64,000 nt of DNA from CAJXZP01 sp963974475 (GCA_963974475.1 CAXBCR010000001.1:248001-312000); one strand, 5' to 3'. Positions 28,397 to 37,677 are shown, numbered from the stretch's first letter. Program-made: numbers and translations. The notes: generated by a model not told the origin, from the sequence alone.

Positions 28397-29616
28397 TATT
28401 TTAGTTTCAAAACCTTTTTCACCGAAACCTCCACCGCTGACACAACCTCTTCAATTTGCGCATCGGTTAAATCATAAAAAATAGGAAGGCTAATTTCTTG
28501 CGTATAATTTTTAAACGATACCGGGTAATGTGCCATTTCATACCCTTTATACTTGTAATACGAAAGCATAGGCAAGGGCTGATAATGCACATTTACAGAA
28601 ACATCTAAATTAGAAATTTCAAATATGATAAGATTTCGTTGTTGCTCCGTAATATCACGTAACCGCAATAAATACAGGTGACAATTAGATTCTTTTTCTT
28701 CATTTTTATTTACCGGAAGCCAAGCCCAATCAAACTTGGACAACAACTCATTATAACGGTCGAAAATGTGTTTCCTTTTTACTAAGGTATCATCCTTATA
28801 GCGTTCTAACTCCACCAATCCAATAGATGCAAGGATGTCGGTCATATTATATTTATACCCCGCTTCCACTACATCATAGCGCCAGCCACCTTTTTTCACT
28901 TTTGCAAAGGCATCTTTAGTTTGACCATGTAGCGATTTTATGTTTAAATCGTTGTAAATAATTCTTGGATCAAATCTTGTTGGAAGCATAAGCGATATAG
29001 CCCCTCCTTCAGCAGTGGTCAAATTTTTAACCGCATGAAAGGAAAACGCAGTAGCATCTGCCAAAGTTCCAGACTTACGTCCTTTGTACATTGCACCAAT
29101 GGAATGCGCTCCATCTGCCAAAATCATTATTCTTCCTAAACGCTCTTGATTTTCCGTATTTGGAGTGAATTTTGAATGAATTTCACGTTTTCTAATCAAC
29201 TCATTTAGTTCATCATAATCACAAGGCCATCCACCTATGTCCACCGGAATAATCACTTTCGTTTTATCGGTAATTAATGCAGCAATTTTATTCACGTCAA
29301 TATTAAAGTCGTCCTCTTTCACATCGCACATCACAGGTGTTGCACCACTGTGCACCACTGCATTGGCCGTAGCAGTATAGGTATATGCTGGAATAATCAC
29401 CTCATCGCCAGGCCCTACTCCAAACCAACTGAGGATTAACTCCATGCCAGCTGTGCCGCTATTTAAACAAACAGTGGCTGTTGCGCCAGTAAACTCAGTT
29501 ATTCTTTTTTCAAACAACTTGGTTTTGGGTCCCGTAGTTATCCAGCCAGACCGTAGTGCATCGACTACCTCTGCAATTATTTTGTCATCAATTCTTGGTG
29601 GCGAAAATGGGATCAT
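28396..29616 (-). CDS. DegT/DnrJ/EryC1/StrS aminotransferase
   Basis: PLP-dependent sugar aminotransferase, 406 residues. The PLP lysine is Lys197 in FHAVKNLTTAEGG, preceded by the LADGAHSIGA Asp site near 167 and the N-terminal GWITTGPKT. Family members such as PglE and ArnB add an amino group to UDP-4-keto sugars. Coupled to the PglC-like gene, it probably supplies the first sugar of the glycan. The partner 4,6-dehydratase is not in this window. A consensus -7 box lies just upstream. Confidence 0.93.
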   Translation of the reverse strand: MIPFSPPRIDDKIIAEVVDALRSGWITTGPKTKLFEKRITEFTGATATVCLNSGTAGMELILSWFGVGPGDEVIIPAYTYTATANAVVHSGATPVMCDVKEDDFNIDVNKIAALITDKTKVIIPVDIGGWPCDYDELNELIRKREIHSKFTPNTENQERLGRIMILADGAHSIGAMYKGRKSGTLADATAFSFHAVKNLTTAEGGAISLMLPTRFDPRIIYNDLNIKSLHGQTKDAFAKVKKGGWRYDVVEAGYKYNMTDILASIGLVELERYKDDTLVKRKHIFDRYNELLSKFDWAWLPVNKNEEKESNCHLYLLRLRDITEQQRNLIIFEISNLDVSVNVHYQPLPMLSYYKYKGYEMAHYPVSFKNYTQEISLPIFYDLTDAQIEEVVSAVEVSVKKVLKLK

Positions 29617-29635
29617 AAACTTTAAAAATAAGTGT

Positions 29636-29644
29636 GCAAAAATA
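29636..29644 (-). promoter_or_regulatory. -7 box of the aminotransferase operon
   Basis: TATTTTTGC on the minus strand, full match to TAnnTTTGY, 19 bases before the ATG. Confidence 0.5.
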
Positions 29645-29672
29645 CATTAAATAAAAACGTGTAAAAAGTGAA

Positions 29673-30866
29673 TTATTCTTCGTATGTAAAAAATAAAATA
29701 CCGTTCAAAACCGCATAGTAAATCACCCCTGCCTGCGTATTTAGCACCGATTCGGTTAAGAAATTGATGACTAGAATAACAGCAAATAACGGAAAGAATA
29801 ATTTACCTTTTTTCACGGAAACATAAAACGGATAAACGATGGCTAAAATTAAAATCAACGTACCAAAAATGCCCAAAGAAACTTGCGTTTGAAGAAACTG
29901 ATTATGCACATTCAATCCATCTCTGACCGCCCTCACAATTTTATTTTTAGCAAATTCGGTTTGCAATTCTCTATTTACATCTCCTGTACCCACACCCCAC
30001 CAAAAATTATCTAAAACCACCGGCATAGTTACTTTCCACATAGCAAGCCTTACGCCTGAGCTAGATTTTTCAGTATTTACTTCCACCGTACGTATAGACT
30101 TGGTATATTTTGCAATGGGATATAAAACCCCGGCCGAAACCAATATGGTTACGAAAAAGGCGAGTAACATTTTTTTCCATTTAAGCTTAGGAAATATTAT
30201 ATGAATAAAGGCGTAAGTAATCAAAACCGCGAGCGTTAACAATCCATTTCTAGAGGAAAGTTGATACACCCCTATTACCAAAAATCCTAACAGAAAAAAA
30301 TGACGAAATTGAATTCTTTCTCGGTAATGAAAAATAAACACCATCAGACTTGCAATAGCAAAATTAGTGTACATTGAAAAATAGGCAGGATGATGGAAAT
30401 AGGATAAAAGATTGTAATAATACACATCCCAATTACCCGTAGTTTGGTAATTAATCGTAGCCAAAATAAACTGAATTACCATAGCTAAGGAAACCCCAAA
30501 TAAAAAGGTTTTTATCAACCCGAAAACCGTATAACGATGAATTACATTACTGGTTAAAAGAAAAATTGGAACTAAAAGAATAGATAGTTTCACTTCCAAA
30601 TCAAATAAACCTTCGCTCACATTAAGAGTATACATCATACCAATAATGGACATGACATAATAAGCAATAAAAGCTAGAATATATTTTTTGCGCTTTTGAA
30701 AATAGTACATTCTATCTTCCCAACTGAAGGCAAACAGATTAATAAACAAAAACAAAACTAGGGTCATTGGGATAATTCGTTCCTGAAAGGAAAGTAAAAA
30801 TACCAACACATGTAAAAGGTAGAAATTCACCCTTTTTAAGGTTATATTTTCAATTATCTTTAACAT
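29673..30866 (-). CDS. O-antigen ligase/polymerase-like membrane protein
   Basis: 397 residues, about ten TM helices and one large periplasmic loop (roughly 240-300) with VGTGDVNRELQ and NVHNQFLQTQVSLG, the WaaL/Wzy-type loop carrying the conserved His. It belongs to the O-antigen ligase family; ligase or polymerase cannot be separated by sequence alone. It starts 6 bases after the GT2 gene, so both are co-transcribed. Confidence 0.87.
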   Translation of the reverse strand: MLKIIENITLKRVNFYLLHVLVFLLSFQERIIPMTLVLFLFINLFAFSWEDRMYYFQKRKKYILAFIAYYVMSIIGMMYTLNVSEGLFDLEVKLSILLVPIFLLTSNVIHRYTVFGLIKTFLFGVSLAMVIQFILATINYQTTGNWDVYYYNLLSYFHHPAYFSMYTNFAIASLMVFIFHYRERIQFRHFFLLGFLVIGVYQLSSRNGLLTLAVLITYAFIHIIFPKLKWKKMLLAFFVTILVSAGVLYPIAKYTKSIRTVEVNTEKSSSGVRLAMWKVTMPVVLDNFWWGVGTGDVNRELQTEFAKNKIVRAVRDGLNVHNQFLQTQVSLGIFGTLILILAIVYPFYVSVKKGKLFFPLFAVILVINFLTESVLNTQAGVIYYAVLNGILFFTYEE

Positions 30867-30872
30867 TACGCT

Positions 30873-31904
30873 TTACCTCGAAGTAGAAAAATTTTGTTTA
30901 CCCGGTTTAGTATTTAACACATTGACCAACAAGAATCCTTTAATATACCCCCAGCCATAGCTGAGATGAATTAATGGAAAAAGCCAAGGTAGTATAAACA
31001 ACAATGCGAATCTCTTTTTTGCAAGCATGATTTTAACACTAACAATCAATGCAATTACAAGATAGATTCCAAAACCAAAGTCCCATACTAACGGTAACCA
31101 AGCCGAAAAAAATGGAAGAATCAAACCCGCAATTATAAACAATACAAAAGCCGGAGGAACAAATTGCCGAATAGTAGCGGCCGAACCCAATTTTTTGTTT
31201 ACCAACGGTTTGAACAAACCATACTGGTAAAACATTTTCATCATGGTTTTAATGGTAGCCCTGGCGTAGTACTCAATTTCCACATCTGGAATTAAAAATA
31301 TCTTACCACCATTTTTCAAAATCCTACCATTAAACTCGTCATCTTGGTTCCGAATTAAATCGGTGTCAAATAATCCAATTCGGTCAAAAACCTCCTTGGT
31401 AAAACAGCCAAATGGAACGGTATCTACTTCTTTAATTTCAGGGTTTTCCAAACGATAACTTGCATCGCCAATTCCCAACGGATGTGATGTAGCCAAAGCG
31501 ATTGCTGTTGCCACTACACCATTATTAGCGGGAGTGGTATTCCACACTCCACCCACATTATCTGCCTTTAACCTTCCTAATTCATATACCAATCTGGACA
31601 CATAATTTTGAGGGTATTTGGAATGCGCATCCAACCGCACAAATACTTGGCCTGAAGCAATTTTAATCGCATAGTTTAACGCATACGGAACAACTCGTTC
31701 TGGATTATTAATCAGCTTGACATTGGAATGAGTACTAATAAAATCTTTAATCAATTCACAAGTTCGGTCGTCACTTTCCCCATCGGCAATAATAACTTCC
31801 ACAAATTCTTGCGGGTAATCTTGCGCCATTATGGAAGTTAACGTATTAATAATAAACGCTTCTTCGTTTCTTGCCGGAATAATGATGGATACTTTTTTTG
31901 TCAT
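30873..31904 (-). CDS. Family 2 glycosyltransferase (ExoA-like)
   Basis: 343 residues from ATG 31904, giving MTKKVSIIIPARNEE; an upstream in-frame start at 32018 would run through the promoter box. The GT-A fold shows DGESDDRT near 41, VRLDAHSKYP with the metal motif, and a NQDDEFNGRI segment. Three C-terminal TM helices place it at the inner membrane. It likely adds a sugar to the lipid-linked intermediate. Confidence 0.92.
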   Translation of the reverse strand: MTKKVSIIIPARNEEAFIINTLTSIMAQDYPQEFVEVIIADGESDDRTCELIKDFISTHSNVKLINNPERVVPYALNYAIKIASGQVFVRLDAHSKYPQNYVSRLVYELGRLKADNVGGVWNTTPANNGVVATAIALATSHPLGIGDASYRLENPEIKEVDTVPFGCFTKEVFDRIGLFDTDLIRNQDDEFNGRILKNGGKIFLIPDVEIEYYARATIKTMMKMFYQYGLFKPLVNKKLGSAATIRQFVPPAFVLFIIAGLILPFFSAWLPLVWDFGFGIYLVIALIVSVKIMLAKKRFALLFILPWLFPLIHLSYGWGYIKGFLLVNVLNTKPGKQNFSTSR

Positions 31905-31930
31905 CTGCTTATCGTAAAAGCAAAGATTAT

Positions 31931-31938
31931 CAAAGCTA
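31931..31938 (-). promoter_or_regulatory. -7 box of the GT2-ligase unit
   Basis: TAGCTTTG on the minus strand, full match to TAnnTTTG, 26 bases before the ATG at 31904. Confidence 0.4.
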
Positions 31939-31990
31939 CCAATTAACCTACTTCTTAACCTCTTTTTTATTAACGAACGGTTAATTTCCT

Positions 31991-31999
31991 TTAATTTGC
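31991..31999 (+). promoter_or_regulatory. -7 box of the Wzz-like gene
   Basis: TTAATTTGC, 7 of 8 matches. The TTG at 31996 lies inside it, so the ATG at 32020 is the likely start. Confidence 0.4.
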
Positions 32000-32019
32000 A
32001 CCCCATAAAACAAATCAAT

Positions 32020-32835
32020 ATGAATCCAACGGATACTATTGGACTAACAGAATTTCTTGTATTAGTCTATAATTTCATTAAGCGCAATTTTATCATTCTT
32101 AGTATTTCAACCATCATTGGTTTTGTTTTTGGAATTGGGTACACTTATCAAAAGGCAAACTACTATGCCTCTGAAATGATTGGGTTTTCTAACATCATTG
32201 AAAAAACAACACTCCTAGAAATTTTAGCTCCGCTAACAACACTCACCGAAGAAAAAAATTATGATGCACTTTCTACCAAACTTGGGATATCTAAAGAAGA
32301 AGCAGCGCAAATAAGAAACCTAGAGTTTTCTAATTCTAAACACACAAAAACTTCTCATGCACCTTCAGCAACAGATTTGAAATTGGGGAAGCTTATAATG
32401 ATTCAAGCCAACGTATATGACCAAAAAGTCTTACCTAATTTGGCGAATGGGATTAAATTATATTTATCCCAAAATGAATTTATTTTTAACACTAATAAAT
32501 TTGAATATCAAAAAACACTTCATTTAATTGAAGAAATGACCACTAATATTGCTATGATTGATTCCATCTCGAGATCGGTTCTAACATCCAAATCTTCCGT
32601 ATCAATTATAAATGAGATTAACCCTAATCATTATAAGGAGGCTATTTCTTCTTTAGAAAATCTAAAAGTACAAGCCCAAACGTTAGAACCCTTTACCATT
32701 GTATCTCGTTTTTATACGGTAAATAAGCCTTCCAATAAAAACTTAGTCATTATTATCGCTGCCACTGTTACTTTTTTCGTACTGGGCTTATTTATGGTGT
32801 TTATTAAAGAGTTGGCTCTGCTTTCAAAAAAATAG
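32020..32835 (+). CDS. Wzz-like polysaccharide chain-length protein
   Basis: 271 residues from ATG 32020. Two TM helices, at about 27-46 and 243-263, flank a periplasmic domain of roughly 195 residues with helical stretches, as in Wzz co-polymerases that set glycan chain length. The typical Pro-rich motif at the second TM is weak, so the call rests on topology and neighbours. The 3' end overlaps the converging polymerase gene by 32 bases. Confidence 0.72.
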   Translation: MNPTDTIGLTEFLVLVYNFIKRNFIILSISTIIGFVFGIGYTYQKANYYASEMIGFSNIIEKTTLLEILAPLTTLTEEKNYDALSTKLGISKEEAAQIRNLEFSNSKHTKTSHAPSATDLKLGKLIMIQANVYDQKVLPNLANGIKLYLSQNEFIFNTNKFEYQKTLHLIEEMTTNIAMIDSISRSVLTSKSSVSIINEINPNHYKEAISSLENLKVQAQTLEPFTIVSRFYTVNKPSNKNLVIIIAATVTFFVLGLFMVFIKELALLSKK

Positions 32836-33943
32836 ATTCCGTTTTTATTTGTGTACACCCGGTAAACAAAATGACGTAAAACAAAATATCCATCAGCGAA
32901 ATCCCCCAGAAAAATCCATATTGGGTTAATCCATATACTAAAACAGGAACGACATACACCCAATTATTGGATCTTATATTTCTATAAATAAGAATGAAAT
33001 ATAGGATGGCAATAAAAATTCCGTTCGTAGCAATCACCTCAATATAAGCGTTATGCGCATGATATCCATCTAACCAAAGTTTAATAGAATTGTTACCAAA
33101 GATAAGATGGTCTTGAATAAACAGAATAAAATCCGACCACAAATACTCTCGACCTGTAAGCTCTACCGTTCCAGTATTACGAGTAAATTGGTTTAATATA
33201 GATTCCCATTTAAAGATGGCTACAAAAGCAATAGCCAAACTGCTAAAAATGGCTGCATATAAACCCACCACTGCATTTTCTAATTTGAATCTTAAATTCA
33301 AAAATCCAACCCCGTAATAAATAATAATATAAACCCCAAGCGAGAGTATAACCGAGCGGTTAAAGGTAAAAACGATTGCAAATAACAGAAGTAATTTAAC
33401 CAACCACCACAATTTGTTCTTAAACTTAAAGAAGTCAATCATCATCCAACTCAACAATAATTTGGAAGCAACATGACTTGAACTATCACTCCAACCAAGA
33501 GGGCGTTGAAAATAGGCTGAAGCTCCTTGCTCAAATTCGGTAAAACCAGCCAAAGAAGAATCGAATGTAGACACATTAAAGTACCATTGTAATATAACCG
33601 CAATGGATTCAATGGCAACCAATAAAACTAAGACTTTGGCATCTACAGCTTTAAACCCTTTCGCAATTACAAATGTTGGAATAAGCAAAACAAAATACGG
33701 AAATATGTCGGCAAAACTATTTAGGGAATCCCAATGGATTAGCCTATTAATGCTGCTAAAAAAAACTATTAATAGAATAATCAAAAAATTCCAATTTATG
33801 GGACGTTTTGGGTCTGTTCTGAATTCGTTGAACGAATTTAATACCGAATTCCTATCACGTACTAACACATAAAAAAAGGCCACCAAAAAAAAGAATTGCG
33901 GGAAATAGGCCGTAGTAGGCAGATATATTAGGAGGCCTGTCAT
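32804..33943 (-). CDS. O-antigen polymerase-like membrane protein
   Basis: 379 residues, ten to twelve TM helices. A periplasmic loop with YFQRPLGWSDSSSHVASKLL and a later LTGREYLWSDFILF and GYHAHNAYIEV resemble the Wzy/ligase family. It is the last gene of the nonulosonate operon, overlapping the QHG-motif gene in a TAATG. With the ligase-like protein at 29673, the locus holds one likely polymerase and one likely ligase; roles are not assigned by sequence. Confidence 0.83.
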   Translation of the reverse strand: MTGLLIYLPTTAYFPQFFFLVAFFYVLVRDRNSVLNSFNEFRTDPKRPINWNFLIILLIVFFSSINRLIHWDSLNSFADIFPYFVLLIPTFVIAKGFKAVDAKVLVLLVAIESIAVILQWYFNVSTFDSSLAGFTEFEQGASAYFQRPLGWSDSSSHVASKLLLSWMMIDFFKFKNKLWWLVKLLLLFAIVFTFNRSVILSLGVYIIIYYGVGFLNLRFKLENAVVGLYAAIFSSLAIAFVAIFKWESILNQFTRNTGTVELTGREYLWSDFILFIQDHLIFGNNSIKLWLDGYHAHNAYIEVIATNGIFIAILYFILIYRNIRSNNWVYVVPVLVYGLTQYGFFWGISLMDILFYVILFTGCTQIKTESIFLKAEPTL

Positions 33944-35322
33944 TACAAAATGTGCATTTCTTGCAAGGCACTTTGCAAATTAGCTTCAAATCCAGAAACC
34001 ATTACTCTATTATTAGATTTTTTAATTTCCAAGGCATTTGGGAAATCACCTTTTTCCAATTCATTAATAAAATCGGTCGCAGAATTTGCAAATCTAGTTA
34101 CTCGGTTGTCCGTTAAGATATGGTCAAAATACTCTTTTGACTTATTGTTTATATTTACTAATACATTTCCTTTTCCCAAGGTAGGAGCTTCCAATGCACA
34201 GGTTGAAAAAACGGTGGTATGATAATCACATATTGCAATAACCTCGTAAACATTAAGTTCTGGTGCAAACAGGATATTGGGAGGCAAATTCATTTTTTCA
34301 TACACTTTTTGAGGCGTTTTACGCGGAACGAACACAAATTTCCAATCCGATTTTTTTTGAGCCACTTCCGTTAAAACCGCTACTATTTTTGACCCCACCG
34401 AATCGTCTTGCAATGAAACCGCTATGGTTTTTTGTGCACCCGAAAGCTGTTTTGCAAGTTTGTTTTTTTCTCCAACATTGTCATCTATCAAATGCAAGTA
34501 GTAGTGTCCTATAGGAAAAACAGTTTCGGAAGAATAGGTAATATTCCCATCGACAAACACATCTTTAGTCCCTTCGCCATATGCCAACAAATAGTTAGGA
34601 AACAAACTAGCATCAAATTGCTTGTAATTAGTATAACCAAAATGTGAATTATTGATGGAGCCATGTTGCATTTCAATTACAGGAATGCCATTTTCTTTTA
34701 TCGCCAACACATACCCCATTTTCATGTATGGTACTGCCATAAAAACGGCTTTGGGCTGAATAAAACGTAATATAAATTTCATCACGCTATATTGAGCCAA
34801 AAATCTTTTTGCTACTTCCGTTCCTGAAATGTTCAATTCAAATTTTTCATTCAGTTGGTTAAGAATTTCCATTCCTTCAATGCTCACTTTCCGAAGAATC
34901 AATTTCATGTAAACCACTTCTAAAAAGCGTAAAGGCAAATGCGAAACAACCCGCTTAAATTTTAACTTGGAATGCGAAAAATGCTTAAAAACGGGTAGTT
35001 CTATATGCAAAGTGTGTGGTAATTTTAGGTTTAAATAATCCGCAGATTTATCTATCCATTTTCCATTTACTTCTTTGCGTTGGTCGGAATTAGAAAACAC
35101 TAAATACTCGGTTTTACCAAACCAATTAAAAATTCCGTAGAAAGAAGATAGTAAAAACTGAAGCTTTTGGGTTAAACTAAACGAGGTTTGAGTTCCCCCT
35201 TTTACATATTGGGCGTCAAAAAAGAACACCCTAAAAAATGGCCAAAATTGTTTTCCGTTTACTTTAATGTTTTCAACGGGGTAGTTTACATCTACCGATT
35301 TGATTTTTTGACCTAAATCCAT
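33943..35322 (-). CDS. QHG-motif protein, possible nonulosonate transferase
   Basis: 459 residues with no signal peptide and no clear TM helix. I do not recognise a named family with certainty. Two-domain GT-B-like organisation is suggested by VIEMQHGSINNSHFGY near 221-236 and by VFPIGHYYL, KFVFVPRKTP and STCALEAPTLGKGNV. QHG loops occur in KpsC/KpsS and CDP-glycerol or sialic-acid transferases. It is sealed between a KdsC-like phosphatase and a polymerase in a tightly overlapping operon, so a CMP-nonulosonate transferase is a good guess. Confidence 0.55.
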   Translation of the reverse strand: MDLGQKIKSVDVNYPVENIKVNGKQFWPFFRVFFFDAQYVKGGTQTSFSLTQKLQFLLSSFYGIFNWFGKTEYLVFSNSDQRKEVNGKWIDKSADYLNLKLPHTLHIELPVFKHFSHSKLKFKRVVSHLPLRFLEVVYMKLILRKVSIEGMEILNQLNEKFELNISGTEVAKRFLAQYSVMKFILRFIQPKAVFMAVPYMKMGYVLAIKENGIPVIEMQHGSINNSHFGYTNYKQFDASLFPNYLLAYGEGTKDVFVDGNITYSSETVFPIGHYYLHLIDDNVGEKNKLAKQLSGAQKTIAVSLQDDSVGSKIVAVLTEVAQKKSDWKFVFVPRKTPQKVYEKMNLPPNILFAPELNVYEVIAICDYHTTVFSTCALEAPTLGKGNVLVNINNKSKEYFDHILTDNRVTRFANSATDFINELEKGDFPNALEIKKSNNRVMVSGFEANLQSALQEMHIL

Positions 35323-35843
35323 TATTGATTAAACTGGCTGGTTGATTCATGATACAAACGCAATGCTTTAACAAGCAAATCATTTTCAGTCAGAATTTTC
35401 TCAACGAACGTTCTAAAAGCACCCTCTCCACCTTTCACAGATAGACAATGTTGAGCCATATTCTGTACATATAAAGGCGCATTGGAAGGAGTAGCAGAAT
35501 AACCCACTTTACTAAGCAAAGCCATGTCATTGATATCATCTCCAATGTAGGCCACTTCTTGCAAAGTGATACCCAACTCTTCACAGATTCCTTCCACGAT
35601 TGCCACTTTGTTTTTCGCACCCAAAATGGCATAATCCAATTTAAGTTTATCTGCTCTTCGTTGCACCATGGGCACGTTTTCGCCCGTTATGATGCCTACT
35701 TTAATTCCCAATAATTTACAAAACAAAACACCCGCACTATCAGAAGTATTAAATTTCTTTAATTCTTCACCGGTTGACGAATAATACATTCCGCCATCCG
35801 TCCAAACTCCATCAATGTCCGATAATATTAGTTTTATATCCAT
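35322..35843 (-). CDS. KdsC-like HAD phosphatase (nonulosonate-9-phosphate type)
   Basis: 173-residue C0-type HAD hydrolase. Nucleophile and acid Asp9 and Asp11 lie in LILSDIDG, with motif GDDINDM at about 102-108 and a conserved Lys near 80. This small tetrameric type removes phosphate from Kdo-8-P, Neu5Ac-9-P or Kdn-9-P. Because it sits between NeuB-like and glycosyltransferase-like genes, a 9-phosphate nonulosonate is the likely substrate. Starts and stops overlap the neighbours in TAATG fashion. Confidence 0.88.
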   Translation of the reverse strand: MDIKLILSDIDGVWTDGGMYYSSTGEELKKFNTSDSAGVLFCKLLGIKVGIITGENVPMVQRRADKLKLDYAILGAKNKVAIVEGICEELGITLQEVAYIGDDINDMALLSKVGYSATPSNAPLYVQNMAQHCLSVKGGEGAFRTFVEKILTENDLLVKALRLYHESTSQFNQ

Positions 35844-36883
35844 TACGAAATCATATTTGCATATATCACCTCATCCTGAGGAATATCAAAATTTACGGTT
35901 TTTCCAATTACTTCATTTTTATCCGCCCATTTAAACCCATCACCTGGACTTAACATGTGCAAATCATTTTCGGTAATAACATGCCCTTTGGTTAAAGCCG
36001 ACTTAGTGGCAATGGATCGCTCCAATTTCACTCGTGCGCTTTTAACCGATTCATCTACAAACATGTCTTCGGTACCAAAAGCTTGTTCTAAATTACGAAT
36101 ATCTCGCATCATCCGATATACGCCATCTGGAGCTAAAGAACCTGCTTGGTCAGTTCCACGCATATCACGATCTAGCGTAATGTGTTTTTCAATAATTTCA
36201 GCACCCAAAGTAACCGCTGCCACAGGAATCACAATACCAATTGAGTGGTCAGAATATCCTACGGTAAAATTAGGGTACCTCTTTTTCAAGTATGGAATGG
36301 TCAATAAATTAATGTTTTTATAATCGCTTGGATATTGCGATAAGCAATGCAAAATAGACACCTCATTATGATGTTTAGTAATTACTTCCAATGCATCATC
36401 TAGCTCTTTTGGCCCACCCATTCCGGTAGAAAGAATAATTGGAATTTTGGTCTCTGCCAACACATTTAATAAAGGCAAATTGGTTAAATCACGCGATGCC
36501 ACTTTCAATCTGTCGGGCTCAAAATACCGAAACATGGATGTACAACCTACACCACAAAGAGTCTCAACAAAATCAAGTCCTTTCGCTTTGGCGTACTTAT
36601 AAATCTCAAAATGTTCTTCATCATTTAATTCCAACGCTTCACGATGCTCCCCATAGGTCGCTCCAAAAGAATGATTAGAAGTATAAGGCTTCATCATGGC
36701 CGATGCCGACAACTCTTCTTTTAGGTCTCGCTTAGTCAATTTTACCGCATTCATTGGTTTTAATTCTCTATTAAAAAGAGGATCAATTACCGGACGTGCT
36801 GCTCTATCAATAATTTCTTTGGCAATAATTACTGAACCGTTATGATTCTGTCCAATTTCGCCTATTACGTATGTTTCTTTCAT
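35843..36883 (-). CDS. NeuB/SpsE-like nonulosonic acid synthase
   Basis: 346 residues from ATG 36883, giving MKETYVIGEIGQNHNG; upstream residues look non-coding. It condenses phosphoenolpyruvate with a hexose-type acceptor. Seen: Glu9 in EIGQNHNG, Lys48 in AVKLTK, GATYGEHRE near 74-82, GYSDHS near 209, EKHIT near 232 and a C-terminal SAF domain from about 283. The metal-binding DH of NeuB is TDQ here (Gln246). That motif and GATYGEHRE mark a sub-family distinct from classical NeuB. An acceptor carrying a 6-phosphate is inferred from the phosphatase next door. Confidence 0.9.
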   Translation of the reverse strand: MKETYVIGEIGQNHNGSVIIAKEIIDRAARPVIDPLFNRELKPMNAVKLTKRDLKEELSASAMMKPYTSNHSFGATYGEHREALELNDEEHFEIYKYAKAKGLDFVETLCGVGCTSMFRYFEPDRLKVASRDLTNLPLLNVLAETKIPIILSTGMGGPKELDDALEVITKHHNEVSILHCLSQYPSDYKNINLLTIPYLKKRYPNFTVGYSDHSIGIVIPVAAVTLGAEIIEKHITLDRDMRGTDQAGSLAPDGVYRMMRDIRNLEQAFGTEDMFVDESVKSARVKLERSIATKSALTKGHVITENDLHMLSPGDGFKWADKNEVIGKTVNFDIPQDEVIYANMIS

Positions 36884-36896
36884 GTTATTTTCCTTC

Positions 36897-37652
36897 CTAT
36901 TTCTCCCATCGTTGTACTTGAATCGCCATTTCATTCTCTATTTCTGGATGAGCCTTTACATAGGAAATCAATGATGCAGGAGAAAATTTAATGGTATGCA
37001 AGATACAATCTTGATACATTTTTTCTAATAATTTAAAGTCTTCTTCGGTATCTAAAGTGAATCGAATATTCTTTTCTAAAGCCCAATTATGAGGTAAAAC
37101 GTGCAAATCAACCGCAAATTTATCCGAATTTCCGTAAATGAAATTAGTTACGTGTTCCTGATATAGTTTTTCAGTCGTTAATTTCTCTGCGCGTAAAAGT
37201 GCATCGGCACTCACATATTCTGCCCATAAACCAAAATGAGATTTAATGGTGGGCACCGTATCCGAAATAGAAAATGCAGAATAGTCCGCTTTGTTTTCCA
37301 CTCCCCATTTAATCAAATCATGAAACGAATCAACGTCTAAAAATGGATTATCTGCACAAACTCGAACAACTCCATCCAAGTTGAATTGACGAATTACTCC
37401 TGTAAATCGACTTAATACATTATCCTCGCTTCCTCTAAAAACATGAATTCCAAAATCGTTTCCAACTTTTTCTATCGGGTCATCGGAACCACTAACCGTT
37501 GTTGCCAAAATAACTTGATCAGCATCAAACTGTTTTAAAATTCGTTCAATAATTATTTCTAGGATACTTTGTCTACCCACGAATGGTTCAATTACCTTAC
37601 CTGGTAGTCTTGTAGACCCAGTTCTTGCTTGAATAATAATACCAATCTTCAT
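36897..37652 (-). CDS. CMP-nonulosonate cytidylyltransferase-like protein (SpsF/NeuA type)
   Basis: 251 residues from ATG 37652, giving MKIGIIIQARTGSTRLPGK with the nucleotide-binding RxGSxRLPGK motif. A GSEDNVLSRF segment near 78 and RVCADNPFLD with a metal-binding Asp follow. This is the SpsF branch of the CTP-transferase family; in Bacillus it lies next to NeuB-like SpsE. It likely activates the nonulosonate with CTP. It heads the operon behind a consensus -7 box. Confidence 0.87.
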   Translation of the reverse strand: MKIGIIIQARTGSTRLPGKVIEPFVGRQSILEIIIERILKQFDADQVILATTVSGSDDPIEKVGNDFGIHVFRGSEDNVLSRFTGVIRQFNLDGVVRVCADNPFLDVDSFHDLIKWGVENKADYSAFSISDTVPTIKSHFGLWAEYVSADALLRAEKLTTEKLYQEHVTNFIYGNSDKFAVDLHVLPHNWALEKNIRFTLDTEEDFKLLEKMYQDCILHTIKFSPASLISYVKAHPEIENEMAIQVQRWEK

Positions 37653-37677
37653 TAAATAATCCAATTTTGAATTGAGC

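Noticed and set aside
35955..36323. Plus-strand frame of 122 codons over the NeuB-like gene
   Set aside because: Antisense to a strongly supported enzyme; no promoter or motif.
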